This document shows positions 1-4,951 of a stretch of DNA of 7,242 nucleotides, one piece after another. The position numbers and the translations under genes are program-made. Each line of letters starts with the position of its first letter. The stretch's first letter is position 1. The DNA comes from Sneathiella sp. (GTDB lineage Bacteria; Pseudomonadota; Alphaproteobacteria; Sneathiellales; Sneathiellaceae). The notes beneath the pieces are model-generated. The model made no database searches and was not told where the DNA came from. It saw nothing but the letters and a program-made list of their open reading frames with translations. The stretch lies in NCBI GenBank assembly GCA_002732675.1, contig NVRR01000161.1, positions 1-7,242 of the forward strand, read 5' to 3'.

Positions 1-1218
1 CTGGCTGATCTGAAAGCGGCCTTGCCTGTCGACGGCGTTATGCTGTCGCTGCATGGGGCCATGGTCGCCCACGGGTATGATGATTGCGAAGGCGATCTCA
101 CCCATGGCGTCCGGGAACTTATCGGCCCGGATGTTCCCATCGCTATCGAGCTTGATCTGCATTGCCATCTCAGCCGCCAGTTTATCGACGATGTCACCGC
201 CGTGGTCATCTATAAGGAATATCCGCATATCGACGCCGCACCGCGAGCAGAAGAACTCTGGTCGATCATGGAGGCAACGCTGGATGGTAAGGCCAAGCCG
301 GTCATCACCATGTTCGACTGCCGTATGATCGGCGTTTATCACACAACGCGGGAGCCGATGATCAGCTTCGTCAAGAAGATGCAAGACGCAGAATCCGGGG
401 ACGGCGTGCTCTCCGTCTCTCTGGCCCACGGATTTCCCTGGGGCGATATTCCCGAAGAAGGCACGCGGCTGATGGTGGTGACCGATGGCAATGCGCCGCT
501 TGGCCAAAAGGTTGCAGAAGACCTTGGGCGTGAGTTCTGGGCATTGCGCGATGTGGTGACGCCGATTTTTGATGATCTGGAGACGGCGGTCGGTAAATCG
601 CTCAACCATTCGGGTAAGCCCATGGTACTGGCGGATATGGCAGATAATCCGGGCGGCGGGGCCGTCGGCGATTCCACTTTTATCACCAAAGAGCTGCTGG
701 ATAAGGGGGAGCGGAATTTTGCTGTTGGCTCCATCTGGGACCCTATTGCCGTTGGCATTGCCATCAGCGCCGGGGAGGGAACGGAAATAAACCTTCGCAT
801 TGGCGGCAAGATCAGCGCGGAATCCGGGGACCCGCTGGACGTGACAGCGACAGTGAAGAAAATCGTCAGGAACTGCGTTGTTGATGGCCTTGGCGAGTCC
901 AAACGTAATCTTGGTGATGCCGTGTGTCTGGATGTGGACGGCGCGGAGATCATCATTCATTCCTCCCGCTGCCAGAATTTTAATCCGACGACCTTTACCG
1001 CCCTCGGCATCGATTATGCGTCGAAGAAAATTCTGGTGGTGAAATCCATGCAGCATTTTTATGCGGCTTACGCGCCCATCGCCGGAGAGGTGATTTATGT
1101 CGCCGCGCCCGGCACCCTCGCCTGGGATTTCAGTGTCATGCCTTATGATAAAGTGGCGCGTCCCGTCTGGCCGGTGGATGCCGATCCCTGGGCCACCAAT
1201 GAAGAACGGCCCTGGTAA
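1..1218 (+). CDS. M81 family (MlrC-like) metallopeptidase, 5' partial
   Basis: The reading frame is open from base 1 (L-A-D-L-K-A-A-L-P-V-D-G-V), so the true start lies upstream; about 405 codons are present, against roughly 490 for the family as I recall it. Features seen: a LHGAMV segment near the left end, a D-L-H-C-H cluster (D at 154-156, H at 160-162) followed by YPHID (H at 226-228), which matches the Asp-x-His...His zinc site expected in this family, and the ADNPGGG motif (NPGGG at 646-660) that opens the C-terminal MlrC domain. The founding member, MlrC, degrades linearised microcystin, but most relatives have unknown peptide or amide substrates, so no substrate is claimed. The last 76 bp overlap the end of the opposing pseudouridine synthase gene. 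Family assignment is confident; function beyond zinc hydrolase is not. Confidence 0.88.
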   Translation: MADLKAALPVDGVMLSLHGAMVAHGYDDCEGDLTHGVRELIGPDVPIAIELDLHCHLSRQFIDDVTAVVIYKEYPHIDAAPRAEELWSIMEATLDGKAKPVITMFDCRMIGVYHTTREPMISFVKKMQDAESGDGVLSVSLAHGFPWGDIPEEGTRLMVVTDGNAPLGQKVAEDLGREFWALRDVVTPIFDDLETAVGKSLNHSGKPMVLADMADNPGGGAVGDSTFITKELLDKGERNFAVGSIWDPIAVGIAISAGEGTEINLRIGGKISAESGDPLDVTATVKKIVRNCVVDGLGESKRNLGDAVCLDVDGAEIIIHSSRCQNFNPTTFTALGIDYASKKILVVKSMQHFYAAYAPIAGEVIYVAAPGTLAWDFSVMPYDKVARPVWPVDADPWATNEERPW

Positions 1219-1871
1219 CCGCTAAGCGGTGAGGGGACCGTGAAGGACAAATCATCCCCCGTTACCGGATGCGTAAAAGCGAGGGTGGTGGCATGAAGCT
1301 GCAACCGCTCCGCCATAGCCACTATCTCCGGCGGTGCATAAAGCGGATCGCCGAGGATAGGATGGCCGATCTCCGCCATATGCACCCGGAGCTGATGCGA
1401 ACGGCCGGTGACCGGGGTCAGCTCGACTTCTGTCACGCCGTCCATGAAGCGAAGACGCCGCCAATGGGTGAGGGAGGGTTTACCGCTCTCAAAACAGACT
1501 TTCTGGCGCGGACGGTTGGGCCAGTCCTTGATAAGCGGCAAATCGACGGAACCTTCTTCAGCCACCATTTCGCCCGCCACCCAGGCGAGATAGCTTTTGC
1601 TGACGTTCCGCGATTGAAAAATTTTGCCCATGGCGCCGGTCATATGATCACCGCGCGCCAGCACCATAACCCCTGAGGTGCTCAGATCAAGCCGATGGAC
1701 AATACGCGCGTCCGCATAAAGCGACTGATAGCGTGCCGCCACACAATCCTCAAACCCGGCCGGTCGGCCGGGTACGGACAACAGCCCGCTTGGCTTGTTG
1801 ATCACCAGCAGATGCGCATCTTCAAAGAGGATATCCGTATAGGGGTCCATTGGCGGGGCATAGTCAATCAT
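1143..1871 (-). CDS. rluA: RluA-type dual-specificity rRNA/tRNA pseudouridine synthase
   Basis: Protein of 242 residues. It isomerises uridine to pseudouridine; E. coli RluA acts on 23S rRNA U746 and tRNA U32. Features: NKPSGLLSVPGR at about 25-36, the catalytic motif HRLDLSTSG with nucleophile Asp62, the RluA-typical DWPNRPRQKVCFESGKP at about 116-132, and TGRSHQLRVHM at about 155-165 with GHPILGDPLY after it. These segments align with E. coli RluA (219 aa) almost end to end, which separates it from RluC/RluD, and there is no S4 domain. Homology ends near residue 216 (SFTVPSPL); the last ~26 residues are an extra tail encoded across the overlap with the M81 gene. The ATG at 1869-1871 has a purine run (AAAAAGGGG) almost touching it, so ribosome-site spacing is poor, but no better in-frame start exists before an upstream stop, and homology begins nearby. 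It is the last gene of the minus-strand cluster, 83 bp after the GFA gene. Confidence 0.88.
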   Translation of the reverse strand: MIDYAPPMDPYTDILFEDAHLLVINKPSGLLSVPGRPAGFEDCVAARYQSLYADARIVHRLDLSTSGVMVLARGDHMTGAMGKIFQSRNVSKSYLAWVAGEMVAEEGSVDLPLIKDWPNRPRQKVCFESGKPSLTHWRRLRFMDGVTEVELTPVTGRSHQLRVHMAEIGHPILGDPLYAPPEIVAMAERLQLHATTLAFTHPVTGDDLSFTVPSPLSGYQGRSSLVAQGSASTGQTGRATLS

Positions 1872-1954
1872 GCCCCTTTTTAACAGTTCGCCAGAATATC
1901 GCGACTGATAAATTGCTTCCCGCTATGCGCAATGAACTCGCTGTCGACGGCGGT

Positions 1955-2350
1955 TTATGGTGGGCCTTCGTCAAATTGCGGTACGCCATCGGGGATGACT
2001 TCCCAGGCCGCTTTCGAGCCGACGAATATATGTCGACCGATTTCTATCTCCGGATCACCGTTTACGCATCCCAAGGTAACCCCGTGAACATCGCCCTGAA
2101 ATATACCGCAGAGGGTCGAGCCACAACAGCTACAGAACTGAAGACCGAATCCGTGCGTGCCGACAAATGATGTCAGCAGGTCCTGACCGGACAGCCAAGT
2201 AAAGCTTCCGGGCGTAACTTCTGCATAGGCAGACGCCTGAGAGCTGAACGCTTTTCGGCAGCGCGAGCAGTGGCAGGAGCGGGCATCGCGAAGGCCGTCC
2301 TTGACCCTGTATGTAATTTTGCCGCAAAAACATTCGCCTGTTATCGTCAT
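1955..2350 (-). CDS. GFA/CENP-V family zinc-binding protein
   Basis: Protein of 131 residues with the full cysteine pattern of the GFA (glutathione-dependent formaldehyde-activating enzyme-like) fold: C7-x-C9, C26-x-C28-x-x-C31 within SCHCSRCRK, and C73-x-x-C76 in FCSCCGS, with an additional Cys75. In the family these bind two zinc ions. The C-terminus (IFVGSKAAWEVIPDGVPQFDE) is also typical. Most members have no proven reaction; a role in thiol-adduct or aldehyde chemistry is only a family-level guess. Start choice: GGAG (minus strand, 2359-2362) lies 8 nt before the ATG at 2348-2350. The gene begins 39 bp after the dehydrogenase stop on the same strand, which suggests co-transcription. Length is normal for a single-domain member. 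Confidence 0.9.
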   Translation of the reverse strand: MTITGECFCGKITYRVKDGLRDARSCHCSRCRKAFSSQASAYAEVTPGSFTWLSGQDLLTSFVGTHGFGLQFCSCCGSTLCGIFQGDVHGVTLGCVNGDPEIEIGRHIFVGSKAAWEVIPDGVPQFDEGPP

Positions 2351-2389
2351 TACTGTCGCTCCAATCCTGACACTATTAAAAATCGGGCC

Positions 2390-3535
2390 TCAATCGCTAA
2401 GAATATCGCGGCTGATAATCTGTTTCATGATTTCCGATGTGCCGCCGGCGATGCGGGCCATGCGGTTGTCGGCCCAGGCGCGGGTGATCGGATATTCCCA
2501 CATATAGCCATAGCCGCCGTGCAGCTGTACGCAGTCATCCAGAACCTGACACATCATTTCGGTCGATTGCATCTTGGCCATGGCCGCATCGACAGCGGTC
2601 AGCTCACCTTTCAGATGGGTTTCGATACATTTATCCACGTAGGTGCGGAGCATGACGGATTGCGCCTTGATTTCCGCGAGCTTGAACTGGGTATTCTGGA
2701 AATCGGAGATGGATTTACCAAAGGCCTTTCGTTCCTTGGTGTATTGGATGGTCCACTCAAGCGCGGTCTCGACAACCGTGGCGGAGCGGACGGCGATGAC
2801 CAGCCGTTCCTGCGGTAGCTGCTGCATCAGTTGTTTGAAGCCGCGCCCCTCAACACCCAGAAGATTGCTTTTCGGCACCCGCACGTCATTAAAGAACAGC
2901 TCCGACGTATCCTGCGCCTTGTAACCGGCTTTCTCCAGATTGCGGCCGCGGGTGAAACCGGCGCGGTCGCCCTCCACCAGCACCAGCGACACTCCTTTGC
3001 CGCCTGCGGCCGGATCGGTCTTGCACGCCAGCACCACCAGATCAGCGAGCTGGCCGTTGCTGATAAACACCTTCTGGCCGTTGATCACATAATCATCGCC
3101 GTCGGCAATGGCGGTGGTGCGGATATTTTGCAGATCCGATCCAGCGCCGGGCTCTGACATGGCGACGGCGGTGATCACCTCACCGCTGATGAGCCCCGGG
3201 AGCCATTTCTGCTTCTGCTCCTCGGTGCCATAGGCAGTGATATAAGGCGCGACGATTTCTGAATGCAAATGAAAGGCGGGACCCGTGGCCCCGACGCGGG
3301 CCAGTTCCTCGGTAAAAATAGCCCCGAAAGTGAAATCAACGCCGGCGCCGCCATATTCCTCTGGCACCGAACAGCAAAGAAACCCACCGGCGCCAGCCTC
3401 GCGCCAGACCTCGCGGCTGACCTTCCCGGCCTTTTCCCAGTCCGCATGGAAAGGGGCCACCCGTTCCTCCACGAATTTGCGGGCAGACGCCCGAAAGAGA
3501 TGGTGTTCTTCAACGAAAAGCGTGCGCGGTATCAT
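2390..3535 (-). CDS. Acyl-CoA dehydrogenase (long-chain/isovaleryl-type catalytic layout)
   Basis: Full-length FAD enzyme of 381 residues that oxidises an acyl-CoA to the 2,3-enoyl-CoA and passes electrons to electron-transfer flavoprotein. Domain order: N-terminal helical domain (about 1-120), beta domain with the flavin/substrate motif AMSEPGAGSDLQ (125-136) and INGQKVFISNG (151-161), and C-terminal helical domain with RKAFGK (269-274), VQLHGGYGYM (336-345) and GGTSEIMKQII (364-374). At the site where medium-chain enzymes carry the catalytic Glu (MCAD Glu376) there is Gly364; Glu243 in LPQERLVIA instead matches the base used by long-chain and isovaleryl-CoA dehydrogenases. Substrate chain length cannot be read from sequence. 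AAGGGA upstream gives a good ribosome site for the ATG at 3533-3535. It is the first gene of the minus-strand cluster, behind the promoter at 3577-3605. Confidence 0.93.
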   Translation of the reverse strand: MIPRTLFVEEHHLFRASARKFVEERVAPFHADWEKAGKVSREVWREAGAGGFLCCSVPEEYGGAGVDFTFGAIFTEELARVGATGPAFHLHSEIVAPYITAYGTEEQKQKWLPGLISGEVITAVAMSEPGAGSDLQNIRTTAIADGDDYVINGQKVFISNGQLADLVVLACKTDPAAGGKGVSLVLVEGDRAGFTRGRNLEKAGYKAQDTSELFFNDVRVPKSNLLGVEGRGFKQLMQQLPQERLVIAVRSATVVETALEWTIQYTKERKAFGKSISDFQNTQFKLAEIKAQSVMLRTYVDKCIETHLKGELTAVDAAMAKMQSTEMMCQVLDDCVQLHGGYGYMWEYPITRAWADNRMARIAGGTSEIMKQIISRDILSD

Positions 3536-3576
3536 CGGGATTCCCTTGTTTTATTATTATTGCGGCGATTACCATA

Positions 3577-3605
3577 ATTATAATTCATTTATGATTGAAT
3601 GTAAA
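3577..3605 (-). promoter_or_regulatory. Probable sigma70 promoter of the acyl-CoA dehydrogenase cluster
   Basis: Read on the minus strand: -35 box TTTACA (3605 to 3600, five of six consensus bases), a 17-bp spacer, and -10 box TATAAT (3582 to 3577, exact consensus). Predicted transcription start is near 3570, giving a leader of about 35 nt before the ATG at 3535. Position, orientation and spacing all fit. The surrounding DNA is AT-rich, which raises the chance of a fortuitous match, but box quality plus correct spacing makes this the best promoter in the window. Confidence 0.68.
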
Positions 3606-3610
3606 TTCAA
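3595..3610. promoter_or_regulatory. Inverted repeat over the -35 box (candidate operator)
   Basis: TTGAATGTAAATTCAA is a perfect 6-bp inverted repeat (TTGAAT / ATTCAA) separated by 4 bp. It covers the -35 hexamer (3600-3605) of the promoter for the dehydrogenase cluster. This is where a repressor, for example a TetR- or FadR-like acyl-CoA-responsive factor, would block polymerase. That role is inference; the half-sites do not match an operator I can name. Confidence 0.4.
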
Positions 3611-3675
3611 GGCCGAGCAGAAACCTGTTAATTTACGTCGTGCCTATATGTCTTTCCAAAACAACTACTTATCCC

Positions 3676-3696
3676 AATTACCCAAGTGGGGTAGTT
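3676..3696. repeat. Inverted repeat in the divergent spacer
   Basis: AATTACCC (3676-3683) and GGGTAGTT (3689-3696) are complementary apart from one G-T pair, with the 5-nt loop AAGTG between them. The core TACCC / GGGTA is perfect. It is GC-richer than the surrounding spacer, and lies midway between the dehydrogenase promoter and the sorting-signal gene. No T-tract follows it on the plus strand, so it is not an obvious terminator. It could be a protein-binding dyad or chance; function unknown. Confidence 0.35.
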
Positions 3697-3741
3697 TCTG
3701 AATTTTTATGGTTAATTTCTGCATTAAAACAATGGTTTGCA

Positions 3742-3765
3742 TTTTTACTAAAATTTTAGTAAAAA
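3742..3765. promoter_or_regulatory. Perfect 24-bp palindrome upstream of the sorting-signal gene
   Basis: TTTTTACTAAAA (3742-3753) is followed directly by its exact reverse complement TTTTAGTAAAAA (3754-3765), with no spacer and no mismatch; symmetry stops at 3741/3766. It sits about 75 bp before the start codon of the VPLPA-sorting protein and just upstream of a possible promoter (TCTACA, 18 bp, TATCAT at 3767-3796). Lack of a loop and very low GC argue against a terminator. A homodimeric regulator site is the simplest reading, inferred from symmetry and position only. Confidence 0.5.
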
Positions 3766-3766
3766 A

Positions 3767-3796
3767 TCTACATACACGAGTGCTCAGAGATATCAT
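3767..3796 (+). promoter_or_regulatory. Weak candidate promoter for the VPLPA-sorting protein gene
   Basis: TCTACA (3767-3772, four of six matches) and TATCAT (3791-3796, five of six) are separated by 18 bp, predicting a start near 3803 and a leader of about 38 nt. The palindrome ends 1 bp before this -35 box, as for an activator site. An alternative pairing, TTGCAT at 3737-3742 with TAAAAA at 3760-3765 (17 bp), would place the palindrome inside the promoter instead. I saw no sigma54-type GG-N10-GC element. Low confidence. Confidence 0.3.
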
Positions 3797-3840
3797 TGCT
3801 CTAAACAGTAATCGTATTTTGTTATTATAGGAAAATTGAT

Positions 3841-4410
3841 ATGAAGAAAATGATTGGACTGGCCGTTGCGGCCGTAATGCTATTTTCCGGGGCCGCCAAT
3901 GCCGCGGTATATCGCGTCGATTTCGCCGGATTGATTGACGACGGAACCTTCGACGGATATTTCACCTTTGATGATACAGGGCTGGATTTAAACGCGATGA
4001 ATTATAATTTTGGCGCTAGCTTTGAAACAAATCTTGAATTCAATTACGCCTCCACGGGTGCCACGGGAAGTTTCGATGAAACAACGGCCGGTGTTTATTT
4101 TTTGGAGTTTGACAATGGTAGCTTGACGAACTGGGGTATGGGTGGAAACGCAACAGGAATAAACGGTTTTGTCCAGTCCACAGGGTTGCTTGATTTCCGT
4201 TTGTTAAGCCCTGGGTACAGTGGGAACAGTTTTTTGCAAACAGTGAATGCAGGACCACAATTTGCTTTAAGAGAACGGGAATGGGAAGCTGTTGAAGTTT
4301 CCGCTGTTCCGCTACCTGCTGCCATCTGGATGTTCGGGGCCGGGGCGCTCGGTCTTCTCGGTCTCAGGCGCCGTAAAAAGCAAGAAGCGGCGGCGCTGCA
4401 ATCCGCATAA
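3841..4410 (+). CDS. Secreted VPLPA-CTERM (PEP-CTERM-like) sorting-signal protein
   Basis: Protein of 189 residues. N-terminal Sec signal peptide: MKK, hydrophobic stretch to about residue 17, probable cleavage after ANA (residues 19-21). The mature part (22-150) is rich in Gly, Phe, Asn and Asp, has no Cys, and carries the FDGYFTFDDTG segment common in PEP-CTERM proteins; no enzymatic domain was recognised. The C-terminus is a complete tripartite sorting signal: VPLPAAIW (156-163), a hydrophobic helix to about 175, and RRRKK (176-180). In known systems such tails are processed by an exosortase during export, often in bacteria making exopolysaccharide. No exosortase or polysaccharide gene lies in this window, so the partner must be elsewhere. 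AGGA at 3829-3832, 8 nt before the ATG, supports the start. An intrinsic terminator follows, so it is probably monocistronic. Its base composition is more AT-rich than its neighbours. Confidence 0.88.
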   Translation: MKKMIGLAVAAVMLFSGAANAAVYRVDFAGLIDDGTFDGYFTFDDTGLDLNAMNYNFGASFETNLEFNYASTGATGSFDETTAGVYFLEFDNGSLTNWGMGGNATGINGFVQSTGLLDFRLLSPGYSGNSFLQTVNAGPQFALREREWEAVEVSAVPLPAAIWMFGAGALGLLGLRRRKKQEAAALQSA

Positions 4411-4434
4411 GTCACGCATCATACCCTAATATTT

Positions 4435-4460
4435 AAAACCCGGCTCTGTCCGGGTTTTTT
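4435..4460 (+). terminator. Rho-independent terminator of the VPLPA-sorting protein gene
   Basis: Stem AAAACCCGG (4435-4443) pairs perfectly with CCGGGTTTT (4450-4458) around the 6-nt loop CTCTGT, and the T-tract runs 4455-4460. It starts 24 bp after the stop codon, so this transcript very likely ends here and does not reach the importer operon. Confidence 0.9.
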
Positions 4461-4493
4461 AGTGCCGCGCTATGTTTGGGATATCTCGTCTGT

Positions 4494-4537
4494 CTTGGCG
4501 ATGAGGCGGGGCGTGCTTGGCAATGAGCGGGGGCGAG
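4494..4537. repeat. Two-copy 22-bp tandem repeat, GC-rich
   Basis: Copy 1 (4494-4515) and copy 2 (4516-4537) both begin CTTGGC and match at 18 of 22 positions, head to tail. The copies differ at the 7th, 13th, 14th and 21st bases. The block is GC-rich in an otherwise AT-rich spacer, just after the terminator. No third copy is present on either side. Function unknown. Confidence 0.55.
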
Positions 4538-4614
4538 CAAATGGGATGTCATGAAATCTGTAACAATAAAGAAAATATGGAAGTATAGTATACGTTACTT
4601 TAGAATTTATCTTA

Positions 4615-4644
4615 TTGATTTTCAGTCTTTTCGGTGAATATAAA
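4615..4644 (+). promoter_or_regulatory. Candidate promoter for the importer operon (distal)
   Basis: TTGATT (4615-4620, four of six) and TATAAA (4639-4644, five of six) are separated by 18 bp. Transcription would start near 4651, giving a leader of about 300 nt that would include the inverted repeats at 4659-4680 and 4737-4775. The AT-rich setting makes chance matches common, so confidence is low. Confidence 0.28.
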
Positions 4645-4658
4645 ATCTTGATAATGCT

Positions 4659-4680
4659 TTATTTAAAACACTTTAAATAA
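4659..4680. repeat. Perfect 9-bp AT-only inverted repeat
   Basis: TTATTTAAA (4659-4667) and TTTAAATAA (4672-4680) are exact reverse complements around ACAC. Both arms contain only A and T. It lies in the gene-free leader, close to the distal candidate promoter. It could be a regulator site; an AT-only dyad in AT-rich DNA can also arise by chance. Confidence 0.4.
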
Positions 4681-4724
4681 TATCCAAGTACTTACATTAT
4701 TAGATTGATTTTAAAATCTTCGGA

Positions 4725-4753
4725 TTGACTTGGCTGTTCATAAATCGTTAGAT
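4725..4753 (+). promoter_or_regulatory. Candidate promoter for the importer operon (proximal)
   Basis: TTGACT (4725-4730, five of six) and TTAGAT (4748-4753, three of six) are separated by 17 bp. The -35 box is the best on this strand in the spacer, but the -10 box is poor. Transcription would start near 4760, leaving a leader of about 190 nt. The -10 box lies inside the inverted repeat 4737-4775. Confidence 0.3.
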
Positions 4754-4775
4754 GTTGTCATGCAGCATTTATGAA
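4737..4775. promoter_or_regulatory. Interrupted 9-bp inverted repeat with a nested stem
   Basis: TTCATAAAT (4737-4745) and ATTTATGAA (4767-4775) are exact reverse complements 21 bp apart. Between and partly overlapping them, ATGTTG (4752-4757) can pair with CAGCAT (4763-4768) with one G-T pair, so two mutually exclusive folds are possible. The element begins 6 bp after a TTGACT -35 box. It could be an operator with half-sites about three helical turns apart, or an RNA structure if transcribed from further upstream. Role is inferred. Confidence 0.4.
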
Positions 4776-4951
4776 TTACGCACCGATAATGTCGCCATCC
4801 GGCGGCTGATTAAGATAAATTTGGGTCGTAAAACGAACAAAATGGCCGGAATATTAATGTGACACTGAAACTTGGGAAATTAAAGCCGAGGTAAATCGGC
4901 GACACCAGAAGCAGTCACGCCATAAGACTTAAGCCAACAGGGAGATACATA

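Larger units (their letters stand above)
4461..4951. other. Gene-free, mostly AT-rich spacer before the importer operon
   Basis: No credible coding sequence was found on either strand. The first ~80 bp are GC-rich and hold a 22-bp tandem repeat; about 4560-4780 is strongly AT-rich. Small symmetric elements include GTATAGTATAC (4583-4593), inverted repeats at 4659-4680 and 4737-4775, GATTTTAAAATC (4707-4718), TCGT-AAA-ACGA (4826-4836), and a short hairpin GCCGA/TCGGC (4885-4900). The segment must hold the promoter of the importer operon, since a terminator closes the previous gene. Confidence 0.7.

Noticed and set aside
339..956. 205-codon minus-strand frame opposite the M81 gene
   Set aside because: The product is low-complexity Ser/Pro-rich and antisense to conserved metallopeptidase sequence.
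1218..1230. Small hairpin ACCGC-TAA-GCGGT just after the M81 stop, considered as a shared convergent terminator
   Set aside because: Only a 5-bp stem, no T-tract on either strand, and it lies inside the RluA reading frame.
1912..1933. ATTGC / GCAAT inverted repeat between the GFA and RluA genes, considered as a terminator
   Set aside because: Five-base arms and no T-tract on the minus strand; co-transcription is more likely.
2270..2818. 182-codon open frame on the plus strand opposite the dehydrogenase
   Set aside because: It is antisense to a full-length acyl-CoA dehydrogenase with intact motifs, and its product shows no recognisable domain; a shadow frame of a GC-biased gene.
3742..3765. 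The 24-bp palindrome considered as a terminator for transcripts in the divergent spacer
   Set aside because: There is no loop, only one G-C pair per arm, and no gene reads into it from the left on the plus strand or from the right on the minus strand.
4523..4588. Tiny 21-codon frame starting in the tandem repeat
   Set aside because: No Shine-Dalgarno sequence, immediately after a terminator, and no recognisable product.
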